DNA of 11,920 bases, from NCBI GenBank assembly GCA_015067385.1, contig SVMP01000054.1, forward strand, positions 1-11,920, in the 5' to 3' direction. The stretch's first letter is position 1. The number at the start of each line of letters is the position of its first letter. The notes below the pieces were generated by a model, which made no database searches, was not told the origin of the DNA, and saw only the letters and a list, made by a program, of their open reading frames with translations. The stretch is from Oscillospiraceae bacterium (GTDB lineage: Bacteria; Bacillota; Clostridia; Oscillospirales; UBA644). A program made the position numbers and the translations under genes. Positions 1 to 7,896 of this stretch are shown piece after piece.

Positions 1-860
1 TCGGCGCTATAACAGATAAATCTTTTATGATCAATGCTATCGACATTCTTAAAAAGAGCCAAAAAGAAGGCTTTAAGGTTTATGCGGTCGTCGCTCCTTC
101 CATTTCAAGCCAGTTTTCTTATGCAAAGCTCGGACAAGTCGTAACGGGCCTTAAAATGCTCGGATTCCAGGATGTTATCGAAGCTGCGCTCGGTGCGGAT
201 ATGGTTGCTCTTGAAGAGGCTAAGGAACTTTCCGAAAAAGGTCTTCTCACAAGCTCCTGCTGTCCTGCTTTTGTTCAATACATAAAATCTGCGTTTCCGA
301 ATCTCGTAGAACATATTTCTCACAATATGTCTCCGATGGCGGTTCTTGCTAAATATATCAAAGAAACCACTCCCAACGCAAAGGTCATCTTTATCGGACC
401 CTGTACTGCAAAAAAAGCAGAAGCTCAGCTTGAGAAGGTAAAGCAGTATGTTGACACTGTTTTAACATTCGAAGAACTTCAGGCTCTCTTTGACAGTAAA
501 GATCTTGATATCGCTTCTCTTGAAGAAGGCGTTCTCGACAATGCTTCTTATTTCGGACGCATCTTTGCTCGCAGCGGCGGTCTTACTGATGCTGCGGCTC
601 AGGCTATGAAAGAACAGAATATCGATTTTGAGATCAAGCCCGTTGTTTGTGACGGTATAGAGGCTTGCCGTGTTGCTCTTCTGAAACTCAGCAAAAACCT
701 TCTTGACGGTAACTTTATAGAAGGTATGGCTTGCATGGGCGGATGTATCGGCGGCGCAGGCTGTTTGACTCACGGCGAAAAAAATAAAGCCGAAGTCGAT
801 AAATACGGCAAAGAGGCGCATGAGAAAAATATTATCGATGCCGTGTCTATTCTTAAATGA
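1..860 (+). CDS. [FeFe]-hydrogenase catalytic (H-cluster) domain, 5' truncated
   Basis: Iron-only hydrogenase large-subunit domain, which catalyses or senses H2 at the H-cluster. The frame is open to the left edge (first full codon at 3). The first residues, GAITDKSF, look like the end of a ferredoxin-type CPxGAI motif, so the 4Fe-4S part probably lies outside the window. All three H-cluster signatures are visible, numbered from the Met at 27: TSSCCPAF (C78, C79), GPCTAKKAEA (C126) and EGMACMGGCIGG (C236, C240). By family knowledge C79, C126, C236 and C240 are the cluster ligands and C78 matches the proton-relay cysteine. The usual MPC of the second motif is GPC here; a Gly at that place is reported for HydS-like putative sensory hydrogenases. 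No maturation genes are in view. The catalytic-domain call is firm; the enzyme versus sensor role is open. Confidence 0.93.
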   Translation, partial: GAITDKSFMINAIDILKKSQKEGFKVYAVVAPSISSQFSYAKLGQVVTGLKMLGFQDVIEAALGADMVALEEAKELSEKGLLTSSCCPAFVQYIKSAFPNLVEHISHNMSPMAVLAKYIKETTPNAKVIFIGPCTAKKAEAQLEKVKQYVDTVLTFEELQALFDSKDLDIASLEEGVLDNASYFGRIFARSGGLTDAAAQAMKEQNIDFEIKPVVCDGIEACRVALLKLSKNLLDGNFIEGMACMGGCIGGAGCLTHGEKNKAEVDKYGKEAHEKNIIDAVSILK

Positions 861-871
861 TTTTTAATATT

Positions 872-914
872 CGAAATGTATCTTCCCTGTCGTTTTCGGG
901 GAGGATACATTTTG
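872..914 (+). terminator. Intrinsic terminator after the hydrogenase gene
   Basis: Long stem begins 12 bases after the hydrogenase stop. Arm 872-887 pairs with 899-914 (16 pairs including G-T wobbles) around an 11-nt loop, followed by a T-rich run. The 3' arm overlaps the -35 box of the next promoter. Confidence 0.8.
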
Positions 915-941
915 ACGATTTTAAATATTTTTTGTTATGAT
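912..941 (+). promoter_or_regulatory. Sigma-A-type promoter of the glycoside hydrolase gene
   Basis: TTGACG at 912-917, an 18-nt spacer, and TATGAT at 936-941 preceded by TGT (extended -10). Transcription should begin near 948, which excludes the in-frame ATG at 947 as a start and supports the ATG at 971. Confidence 0.65.
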
Positions 942-970
942 GTAATTTGATCTATTTCAGGTGTTTTATT

Positions 971-2473
971 ATGGAAAAAAATAATTTCAAAGCAACAATT
1001 GACAGCGGGAAAAATTATTGGTGCACATGGGCGTCCCAAGGGTATGTCGGCAAAAATAAAATATTTGGAAAAGAAACCTCTCGGCGCTTTTTTGACGGCA
1101 ATAACGGCGGCCGTGATGTTATCGATGAAGAACATGTCTTCGGAGAGGGCGGTTTTGCCGATCAGTTTCCGGATCTGAGAGGCGATCTCTTCTTCGTTTT
1201 TGATGACGGTTGGGATGTTCCGTATGATGCTCCGACATCTCCCGATATTTCAGCTTTTGGTTCGGTTATCCCCAATGCCGAAAGATTTCCGTCTTTTCCG
1301 GGTACTCCTGCGGAACGCTTAAAGGGGCTCAATGATAAGCTTATTGAAAAAGGTTGGAAAGGCCTCGGTCTGTGGATATCTCCGACATTAACAGGTGAGG
1401 ACTTCCATAAAGATTTTTCAACACACAGAGAATTGCATGAAGAGTATTGGAAAGAGCGTGCATTGTGGTGTAAATACGCAGGCGTTCGTTTTTGGAAGGT
1501 AGACTGGGGAGCTCACGGCAATGCGGGACTTGAAGGTATTGTTCCGTACAGAAAAATGATGAGTGATGTGGCAAAGAAATGTTTCCCTGAACTCATTATC
1601 GAGCATTCTACATGTACAGCACCCGTAAACGGTGTTTTCGGTGATGAAAGTAAGTTCCGCTATGCGGATATGGACGGCTTTAAAGACAGAGGCAGAGAAC
1701 TTTGTGAGTTTTCGGATGTTTTTCGTACATACGATGTTACTGACGATATGCTCTGCGATACGACAACGCTGGACCGAGTTTCGTACTTTTTGCCTTTTTC
1801 GAAATGCGTCGTTAACTGCGAGGATACGTTGTATATAGGGGCGGCTCTCGGTTGTTCTGTCGGCATTATGCGTTCCTCTTACGGAAAAAATTGGATGAAG
1901 GTAAATTCTAAACTGGATGAGGTCACCGCTACTGTAAAATGGCAGAGATTCGCACCGTCGTTTGTCGGAGGCGAGTTTAATATGTCTGACGATATTCTTG
2001 TTGACAGTATGTACTTCGGTCCGTACGATTCATGGGCGAAAGAAGCGAAAAACAGAGTTGTTGATCAGGCGGCTGCGGCTGTTATGGCAAGAAATACCGA
2101 ACTTCCGACTGTTGTACGTGAGGATAAAATGCCTTTTGTTATAGCATCAATGAACCCTACAGGCGTTTATTCCGTTGCGGCTATAAAGAGAAGGCAGTTT
2201 ATTGACGATACAACACCTCCCACGGTTTCATGTAATGTCGGTAATGCGGAACGCATAGGTGTTTTCGGTGATTTTAAACAGATCGACTTTAAATTTGAAA
2301 ATGCTCCCGTGAAAATGTTCGTGCAGAATATTATCCGAGGAGAAGAATCTGCTTTGGATATAAACAATTATCTTAACGGATCTGTCGTGACTGTTTCCTG
2401 CGAATTGCTTGATAAATTCAATACAGTATGCGATATTTCGGATAATGCTGTGATGTTCCGTTTTGAATTTTAA
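971..2473 (+). CDS. Cytoplasmic TIM-barrel glycoside hydrolase, clan GH-D (alpha-galactosidase) type
   Basis: Protein of 500 residues with no signal peptide or membrane segment, so probably cytoplasmic. Landmarks fit a retaining alpha-glycosidase barrel: FVFDDGW (D78, D79, W81), GLGLWISP near 131-138, FWKVDWG with D178 as likely nucleophile, IIEHSTCTAP near 209-218, and FRTYDVTDD with D255 as candidate acid/base. These match the strand-end motifs of GH27/GH36-like enzymes, which release terminal alpha-galactosyl or related sugars; the actual substrate cannot be read from the sequence. The start at 971 is preferred because the promoter's start point lies near 948 and AGGTG (959-963) sits 7 nt before it. 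The next gene is a solute-binding lipoprotein 79 nt downstream with no terminator between, so co-transcription is possible. Family assignment rests on motif reading only. Confidence 0.7.
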   Translation: MEKNNFKATIDSGKNYWCTWASQGYVGKNKIFGKETSRRFFDGNNGGRDVIDEEHVFGEGGFADQFPDLRGDLFFVFDDGWDVPYDAPTSPDISAFGSVIPNAERFPSFPGTPAERLKGLNDKLIEKGWKGLGLWISPTLTGEDFHKDFSTHRELHEEYWKERALWCKYAGVRFWKVDWGAHGNAGLEGIVPYRKMMSDVAKKCFPELIIEHSTCTAPVNGVFGDESKFRYADMDGFKDRGRELCEFSDVFRTYDVTDDMLCDTTTLDRVSYFLPFSKCVVNCEDTLYIGAALGCSVGIMRSSYGKNWMKVNSKLDEVTATVKWQRFAPSFVGGEFNMSDDILVDSMYFGPYDSWAKEAKNRVVDQAAAAVMARNTELPTVVREDKMPFVIASMNPTGVYSVAAIKRRQFIDDTTPPTVSCNVGNAERIGVFGDFKQIDFKFENAPVKMFVQNIIRGEESALDINNYLNGSVVTVSCELLDKFNTVCDISDNAVMFRFEF

Positions 2474-2510
2474 ATTTAACCTGAAATTGAAAAGATTTAT
2501 GTTAATAAAA

Positions 2511-2537
2511 AAGAAAGGAAACTTTCGTAAACGAGAG
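2511..2537 (+). repeat. Leader motif copy 1, with two mutually exclusive hairpins
   Basis: AAGAAAGGAAACTTTCG followed by TAAACGAGAG. Arm A is GAAAG (2513-2517), arm B is CTTTCG (2522-2527), arm C is CGAGAG (2532-2537). B can pair with A or with C. The motif ends 15 nt before the ATG at 2553. A nearly identical copy lies on the minus strand at 10749-10775, also 15 nt before an ATG. Function unknown. Confidence 0.5.
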
Positions 2538-2552
2538 TTAAGGTTTTTTGTT

Positions 2553-3944
2553 ATGAAAAATTTCTCAAGAATAATCTGTCTTGTTATCGCTTTTGTGTTT
2601 GTTCTTTGTTCGTGTCAATCTTCCGAACCGGAGATCGTTCCCGAATATAGAGTAAATGTCGAATCAGCCGATCTTGACGGTTTTGAGGTTACATGGGGAC
2701 ATTGTTACACCGATACTATTTACGGTTATATTGCCGGAACAGCCAATTCGGACCTGGCACTTGCGCGTGAAAAAGAGGTAGAAGAAGCTTTGAACTGTAA
2801 GATCGAAGTTGAATACAGCGGCGATACGGTTTACTCCACTCTTCGTGCTTCCGTTATGTCCGGTCAGCCTTATTACGATATCGTAACCGCAGGAACTTAC
2901 GGCCTTGTAAATGATATCCGTGCAGGCTATCTTACAGGTCTTTCCGGTCTTCTTGATATTGCGAATACAGATAAATGGGGCACACCCAATATGCTTAATT
3001 CAACAATCTGGAAAGATGACGTTTATGCTGTCGTTCCTTACGGTTGGTCTGAACTTATGTATTATTCCTCATTCGGTTATCCGATTTCCGTAAACGAAAA
3101 CCTTATTTCCAAGCTCGGTCTTACTGACCCCAGAGAATATGTTGAATCAAATGCTTGGACCTGGGATCAGTTTGAAGCCAGCCTTGCCGAATATACCCAT
3201 GACGACGGCGGCAGAACGATCTACGGTATGGCAACTCACCCTGCATATTTTGCTATGATGATGTTCCTTTCAAACGGTAACACACTTTCTTCTTACGAAG
3301 ACGGAAAAGTGGTTTGCGGTGCTTATACAGATGCAGGCTTCGTTGCTTTTGAACGTGCCCGTAAGATCTATTATGAGACATGTAAGGACTACTTCCATCC
3401 CGGCGATCCCTGGAACTACGTAGGTGTCGATATGTTTGTTAACGGCGAGATCGTTCTTCTTACAGCTCCTTGCAACGAACTTTTCGGATCTGAAAGATCA
3501 TTGCTTTATGTGACTGATAATGTCGGTATCCTTCCTTATCCTCAGGGCCCGAACGCAACTCCCGGTGTTTTCCCCTCTTATCATGAAAGCCTTGACTATG
3601 CAACAGGTATTCCCGTAAATGCAAAAGATCCCGGCGCAACGGCTATAGTCCTTGATGCAATGTATGAACCCTTTGATGAGTTTAAAACAAAGGAAGATGT
3701 TATCGGATATATGGTTGATCAGATCTTCTTTGATGAAAGAGATGCCCGCGTTCTTGCAAATATGCTTGAAAACACCGAATACGGCTTCTTCCTCGAAGGC
3801 GCAAGAGGCGTTATAGAGAGCGTTACCGAAACAGACACTTCCATCACTTCCTTGCTTGAATCCAACGAAGATAAATATGAACAGATAGTTGAAAACTATA
3901 TGGTTCATCATTACGAAGGTACAGTCGCTGTTTACGGCGAATAA
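2553..3944 (+). CDS. ABC-transporter extracellular solute-binding lipoprotein (carbohydrate type)
   Basis: Protein of 463 residues that starts with KNFSR, a hydrophobic core and a lipobox LCSC, giving lipidated C21 anchored on the outer face of the cytoplasmic membrane. The body has features of family-1 (sugar-type) solute-binding proteins: an early domain with an EVEEAL helix and a SGQPYYDIVTAG segment, a Trp/Tyr-rich middle (NAWTWDQF, YGMATHP), a late MFVNGEIVLL strand-helix, and a C-terminal helical domain. It would deliver a glycan or oligosaccharide to a permease, but no permease or ATPase gene is in the window. The longer frame back to 2463 overlaps the previous gene and is rejected because the signal peptide begins at 2553. 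A weak AAGG (2540-2543) sits 9 nt upstream. Likely works with the preceding glycoside hydrolase; the ligand is unknown. Confidence 0.85.
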   Translation: MKNFSRIICLVIAFVFVLCSCQSSEPEIVPEYRVNVESADLDGFEVTWGHCYTDTIYGYIAGTANSDLALAREKEVEEALNCKIEVEYSGDTVYSTLRASVMSGQPYYDIVTAGTYGLVNDIRAGYLTGLSGLLDIANTDKWGTPNMLNSTIWKDDVYAVVPYGWSELMYYSSFGYPISVNENLISKLGLTDPREYVESNAWTWDQFEASLAEYTHDDGGRTIYGMATHPAYFAMMMFLSNGNTLSSYEDGKVVCGAYTDAGFVAFERARKIYYETCKDYFHPGDPWNYVGVDMFVNGEIVLLTAPCNELFGSERSLLYVTDNVGILPYPQGPNATPGVFPSYHESLDYATGIPVNAKDPGATAIVLDAMYEPFDEFKTKEDVIGYMVDQIFFDERDARVLANMLENTEYGFFLEGARGVIESVTETDTSITSLLESNEDKYEQIVENYMVHHYEGTVAVYGE

Positions 3945-3950
3945 AATAAC

Positions 3951-3982
3951 AAATAGATCCTCCGATTTCGGGGGATCTATTT
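3951..3982 (+). terminator. Intrinsic terminator after the solute-binding protein gene
   Basis: Stem 3951-3963 pairs with 3970-3982 (13 pairs, one G-T) around the loop GATTTC. The T-tract is formed mainly by the stem's own end and is weak after it. Confidence 0.7.
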
Positions 3983-3999
3983 AGTATTGGTCTGAAAAC

Positions 4000-4023
4000 G
4001 ACAATCTTTTGTGCCGAATTGTC
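4000..4023 (+). promoter_or_regulatory. Candidate operator upstream of the XRE gene promoter
   Basis: Perfect inverted repeat GACAAT (4000-4005) and ATTGTC (4018-4023) with a 12-nt spacer, just upstream of the -35 box. A plausible site for the XRE protein encoded immediately downstream; binding is inferred, not shown. Confidence 0.4.
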
Positions 4024-4025
4024 TG

Positions 4026-4055
4026 TTTACAATCAGTTGTAGGTTGTGATATAAT
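4026..4055 (+). promoter_or_regulatory. Sigma-A-type promoter of the XRE-metalloprotease unit
   Basis: TTTACA (4026-4031), 18-nt spacer, TATAAT (4050-4055) preceded by TGA (extended -10). A palindrome TACAA-TCAG-TTGTA (4028-4041) overlaps the -35 box and spacer, where a bound repressor would block RNA polymerase, so autoregulation is likely. Confidence 0.75.
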
Positions 4056-4092
4056 AACGGTATAGATATTCTTCGCTTTTTATGAGGTTGTT

Positions 4093-5166
4093 ATGGCGCT
4101 GCGAACAAAATTAAAGGAATTACGTGTCTCACGAAATATGACACAGGAATCGGTTGCCGAGCATCTCGGAGTTTCATCGCAGACTGTTTCCAAATGGGAA
4201 CGCGGTCTTCTTTCTCCTGATATAACGTTGCTTCCGAAAATTGCAGTACTTTTTAAATGTTCTATAGATTCTCTTTTTGATATGGGCGTTATGTTTGAAT
4301 CCGAACATAAGCGTGAGTTCGAATCAAAGATAAAAGAGCTTCAATTGAATGGGGATATGGAAGGTTTATACCATGAACGAATTCATGAGATAAGACTGAA
4401 TCCCGATCATTATTCTGTTTATCCCGAAATAATGGGTACGGTTCTGAGAGGTTTTTCAAAAGATAAAGAACGTATAGAAACAATGATCTCTCTTGCCGAT
4501 CATGCTGAACAATACTGCACGGATGACGATATCCGTAATGAAATATACCGAATGATGCTTCAGCTATGTTCTGAGTCGGGATATCCGGAATATAAGGAAA
4601 AGAGCCGGTATTATTACAATAAACTGCCAATGTTGAAACATAGCAGAGAGATCTATGCTGTACAGGTAATGAACGGCGAGGAACATAGAATTCAGGTTAG
4701 GAAAAATCTTATTAATCTTATAGATATGGCTGAGTGTTCTATTCGTCAGCTTATATTGCCCGAAATGCCGCCCGAAGAAAAACTTTTTTATTATATGAAC
4801 GCTGCCGCCTTATATGAAACTGTTACAGACGGGAAATATGCAGGATTTTACGATCTGCCCTTGCTTTCCGATTACTGTAAAATTGCATGTATATATGTTC
4901 AACTCGGGAAAACAGAAGAGGCAAGAGCATATGTTGACCGTATAATGAACAGAGTTGAAAAACATATAAACGGTGAGAGTGCAACAACATGGTCTGTGTT
5001 TATGCAGGAGTCTGCGTTGCTTCATCCTAAAAGGACAAAAAATTTATGCAGCACTTTTTTAAAGTATATGACCGAACTTTCCGAACTTGAATTGTTCAGA
5101 AATGATATTTGTCGGATGAAAGAAAAATATGAGGATTTTTTTGCCAAGGAGGAGAGAAAACAGTGA
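4093..5166 (+). CDS. XRE-family transcriptional regulator with long helical C-terminal domain
   Basis: Protein of 357 residues. Residues 6-62 form a Cro/C1-type helix-turn-helix; TQESVAEHLG is the first helix pair and SSQTVSKWERG (28-38) the recognition helix. The remaining 290 residues are soluble and predicted helical, with repeated Tyr/Leu/Ala-rich segments such as CKIACIYVQLGKTEEARAYV that look like TPR-type repeats, as in regulators whose C-terminus binds a peptide or partner. No membrane segment is seen. The start at 4093 is set by GAGG (4084-4087) 5 nt upstream. Its TGA overlaps the next gene's start codon, so regulator and metalloprotease should be made together. Palindromes in its own promoter suggest self-control. 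The C-terminal ligand is unknown; assignment to peptide-sensing RRNPP regulators is only an analogy. Confidence 0.85.
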   Translation: MALRTKLKELRVSRNMTQESVAEHLGVSSQTVSKWERGLLSPDITLLPKIAVLFKCSIDSLFDMGVMFESEHKREFESKIKELQLNGDMEGLYHERIHEIRLNPDHYSVYPEIMGTVLRGFSKDKERIETMISLADHAEQYCTDDDIRNEIYRMMLQLCSESGYPEYKEKSRYYYNKLPMLKHSREIYAVQVMNGEEHRIQVRKNLINLIDMAECSIRQLILPEMPPEEKLFYYMNAAALYETVTDGKYAGFYDLPLLSDYCKIACIYVQLGKTEEARAYVDRIMNRVEKHINGESATTWSVFMQESALLHPKRTKNLCSTFLKYMTELSELELFRNDICRMKEKYEDFFAKEERKQ

Positions 5167-6458
5167 AAAACAGATTTACGTTAATTATGTTTTTATTGTT
5201 GGTGTTTTTGTTAAACGCCTGTTCGATCAATCAGCAATCTTTGCAGAATGATGTCGATTCGGAAAAGACACAGCAAACAGTTACTGAAGAAACTGAGATA
5301 GACTCTTTTGAAAAAGTTCGTGAGAGCGAAGAGGATTGGCTGGCTTACGGATTATCTGCATACGAAAGCGGCAAAGAGATAACGGATCTTTCGGATTTTT
5401 TTACGGATATTACTACCCTGCATTATTTAACGCTATACGATCATTTGTTTGAGTATGACAAGGAAAAATATATTCCGTTTGCAGAAGCGCTCTTTGCTTT
5501 TATTTATGAAGAATACGGTGCAGATGCTCTCCTCGATATTGATAAACGTTGCGAATATAAAACTGCTTTCTTGAAATCTTTCGGTGTTGATATGGAATAC
5601 ATACAATCAAAAGAGATTGAGACATTTTTTGCCACAATGAAGTTTTCATCGAATGCGTTGTATAAATATATAATGACGTTTGATAACGTAACTTACTATC
5701 TGAAAGATATCGATTCGGGTGCTCCTCAGGAATATCACGGTTTTCTTTTTTACAGCACGACCGGTTTGTTTGAGCTTATAGATTATCTTAAAGAAAATAA
5801 TCTGTCAGATGGACTCGATACTGAGAGAGATTTTAAGTATTATGTTCTGTTTGACGAAAAATCTTCTCATACATCTTATTCAAGCGGAGATATGTATATA
5901 AACAATTCGGATATAACGTTACATGAAGCCATGCATGCTATGGGGGTAACAACATTGAAAAATGAGCATATTTGGCTGAGCGAAGGCATTTGTGATTATT
6001 TTTGTTATGATTTGGGGTTTAACGATCTTATTGCATCTAGATATGTTCAGATATTCCAATTGACTGAGCAAGGTTATTATGATGAAAAGGCGGAGTCGGG
6101 TGATCCAACCGCTGTTATTGCTAAAGCGACTTATGTAAATTATCTTGCTTGCGGCGGTAAGTTTGACACATTGGATTCAATTGATTTCAGACTTTATGCG
6201 GATGTGTATTCGAGGCTTGAATTTGAAATGGGCAAATACACAACGATTGGCGATACGTTTGAACAGTTGAATAATAAAAAGTGTCCTTATGTCGGCAGTG
6301 AACTCTCATATCAGCAAGCCCATTCCATGATTTGCTATCTTGTTGATGTGTATGGAATAGAAAATGTTATGAATGCATATCACACGCAGGACCTCGAATC
6401 TTCTTTCGGAAAAGATTATGAAGCGTTGAAAACAGATTGGCTGACATATCTCGGATAG
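5163..6458 (+). CDS. Lipid-anchored HExxH metalloprotease (gluzincin type)
   Basis: Protein of 431 residues that starts with GTG, preceded by a strong AAGGAGG (5146-5152) and overlapping the regulator's stop by 4 nt. The N-terminus is a lipoprotein signal: KNR, a Leu/Phe core and lipobox LNAC, with C20 the lipidated Cys. An acidic, Gln/Thr-rich linker (about 21-60) spaces the domain from the membrane. The catalytic motif LHEAMHAMG has H254, E255 and H258, and 16 residues on, WLSEGICDYF supplies E274 as the likely third zinc ligand, the arrangement of gluzincin/peptidase-MA-like enzymes. The late QQAHSMICYLVDVYG segment matches a helix often seen after the active site in such families. It should cut peptides or proteins at the outer cell surface; the substrate is unknown. 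All residues needed for zinc binding are present, so activity is plausible. Confidence 0.82.
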   Translation: MKNRFTLIMFLLLVFLLNACSINQQSLQNDVDSEKTQQTVTEETEIDSFEKVRESEEDWLAYGLSAYESGKEITDLSDFFTDITTLHYLTLYDHLFEYDKEKYIPFAEALFAFIYEEYGADALLDIDKRCEYKTAFLKSFGVDMEYIQSKEIETFFATMKFSSNALYKYIMTFDNVTYYLKDIDSGAPQEYHGFLFYSTTGLFELIDYLKENNLSDGLDTERDFKYYVLFDEKSSHTSYSSGDMYINNSDITLHEAMHAMGVTTLKNEHIWLSEGICDYFCYDLGFNDLIASRYVQIFQLTEQGYYDEKAESGDPTAVIAKATYVNYLACGGKFDTLDSIDFRLYADVYSRLEFEMGKYTTIGDTFEQLNNKKCPYVGSELSYQQAHSMICYLVDVYGIENVMNAYHTQDLESSFGKDYEALKTDWLTYLG

Positions 6459-6524
6459 CGTTGAAGTATTTTACTTTGAAAATTAAGTATATATTGATTA
6501 AAATTAAAAATGTGGATTTACTAA

Positions 6525-6557
6525 AAGAACCGAACTCCTTTTCAGAGCTCGGTTCTT
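6525..6557. terminator. Bidirectional terminator between convergent genes
   Basis: AAGAACCGA (6525-6533) pairs with TCGGTTCTT (6549-6557), extended inward by CTC/GAG after one mismatch, loop of 7 nt. On the minus strand it is followed by TTTTAG; on the plus strand by GTCTTT. It can serve both the metalloprotease unit and the oxidoreductase. Confidence 0.7.
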
Positions 6558-6588
6558 GTCTTTGGGGGTAGACTAATTAGGTTTGTTG

Positions 6589-7842
6589 TTAATTGTTATT
6601 TCCAATATTTATCAATTTCTGCAATTCCTTAATGTCTATATCTCGAGTATTGTTTGAGCTTTTAACGGCGAGGGCGGCGGCGTGTCCGGCTGCATCGCCC
6701 ATAGCCATGCAGATCCTCATTACTCTGTATGAGGAATGTGCTTCGTGTGTTCCGGAAATACATCTTCCTGCAACAAGGAGATTGTCGAATCCGATCGGGG
6801 TAAGGCAACGATACGGGATATCGTACGGCTGTGCAACCTTCGGACAGCGTTCTTCGTCAACGGACTGTCCGGGGCCTGCAGGGTTGTGTATGTCTATAGA
6901 AAAACATGCATCGTGAACGATTGCATCGTCAAATTTTCTGCCTGCGATAAGATCATCTTCCGTAAGAACATAATCGCCCATAACACGTCTCGATTCTCTT
7001 ATTCCGAGCGTTGTCGAGCTTCCGTTTACTCTTATGTTTGCCATTCCCGGAATATTATTCTTTAAAAAGTTTACAACGGCGTGTATCTGTTCTCTTAATA
7101 TATATTCGGATTCAAAAAGATTTTGCGGATCTAAGGGATTTACTTTATTTAGTTGCGTTGCATTGACCATTCGTTCTCCCGTGTGGCCGGTGTTGTAAAG
7201 TCTGACAATGTTTATCGTGCTCGGAAGTTCTCCGGAGGCACATGCCTTGTGGCACAGATCAAGATATTCTCTGCCGTCTCCGAGATCCTGATAATGTTCT
7301 TCGTGCTGGCAGGTGAGTTGTTGCCACGGCTCGATTCCTTCTATTGTGAACATTATCGAGGTGGGCTGCATCAGTCCGTCAGACAAACGTCCAACCTTGA
7401 TCTCGCATCCCGCCATCGCCGCCAAAGCTCCGTCTCCGCTTGCATCGATAAATTGCTTTGCTGTTAATTCAATATTTCCGCTTTGCGTTGTCACTTCTAT
7501 AGTGCGTATTCTTTTGTTTTCAACTTTGACGGAAGCTAATGATGACTGGAGAAGAACATTGACGTTCGAATCGTGAAGCAATTTTGTTAATGCATACTTT
7601 GCCGCTTCAATATGAGACATTCTGTTACAGTAAGAATTTACGCTTTGTTCGATCTCTCTACCTATATTATTATTTGTAACGCTTCCGAGAAACGGTCTTA
7701 TGTACATTGATGTCATTCCGCCGCCAACGCATCCGTATCGCTCAACGATCAAAGTGTCGATCCCTGACCGAGATGCCGATAATGCCGCGGCTATGCCTGC
7801 AGGACCTGCGCCTATAATTATTAAATCGTAATTTGTCTTCAT
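6589..7842 (-). CDS. FAD-dependent oxidoreductase (FAD_oxidored family)
   Basis: Protein of 417 residues with an N-terminal Rossmann fold: YDLIIIGAGPAGIAAAL (GxGxxG at 11-16), then LIVERYGCVGGGMTS with E34 as the expected ribose-binding acid. A second FAD contact is visible near the C-terminus as NLLVAGRCISGTHEAHSSYR and the following MGDAAGHAAAL. FIDASGDGALA in the middle is also typical of this family. No second cofactor domain or iron-sulfur motif is evident and there is no signal peptide, so it is cytoplasmic. The substrate cannot be inferred. The start is the ATG at 7842: GGAGGG (7850-7855) lies 7 nt upstream and the GAGPAG motif then begins at residue 11 as usual; the frame runs 47 codons further upstream, but that part covers the promoter. 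It is a single-gene unit, convergent with the metalloprotease gene. Confidence 0.88.
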   Translation of the reverse strand: MKTNYDLIIIGAGPAGIAAALSASRSGIDTLIVERYGCVGGGMTSMYIRPFLGSVTNNNIGREIEQSVNSYCNRMSHIEAAKYALTKLLHDSNVNVLLQSSLASVKVENKRIRTIEVTTQSGNIELTAKQFIDASGDGALAAMAGCEIKVGRLSDGLMQPTSIMFTIEGIEPWQQLTCQHEEHYQDLGDGREYLDLCHKACASGELPSTINIVRLYNTGHTGERMVNATQLNKVNPLDPQNLFESEYILREQIHAVVNFLKNNIPGMANIRVNGSSTTLGIRESRRVMGDYVLTEDDLIAGRKFDDAIVHDACFSIDIHNPAGPGQSVDEERCPKVAQPYDIPYRCLTPIGFDNLLVAGRCISGTHEAHSSYRVMRICMAMGDAAGHAAALAVKSSNNTRDIDIKELQKLINIGNNN

Positions 7843-7867
7843 CTGACATCCCTCCAATTCTTTTTTT

Positions 7868-7896
7868 ATTGTAACATAAATCGAAGTCGGTGTCAA
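7868..7896 (-). promoter_or_regulatory. Sigma-A-type promoter of the FAD oxidoreductase gene
   Basis: On the minus strand TTGACA (7896-7891) is a perfect -35 box, followed by a 17-nt spacer and TACAAT (7873-7868) preceded by TGT. The expected start point near 7861 gives a very short leader before the ribosome binding site at 7855-7850. Confidence 0.85.

Noticed and set aside
947..970. Upstream in-frame ATG at 947 extending the glycoside hydrolase by 8 residues
   Set aside because: It lies about at the predicted transcription start of the promoter at 912-941 and has no ribosome binding site; ATG 971 has AGGTG at good spacing.
3498..3911. 137-codon minus frame opposite the solute-binding protein gene
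   Set aside because: Antisense shadow within a well-supported lipoprotein gene; no start context.
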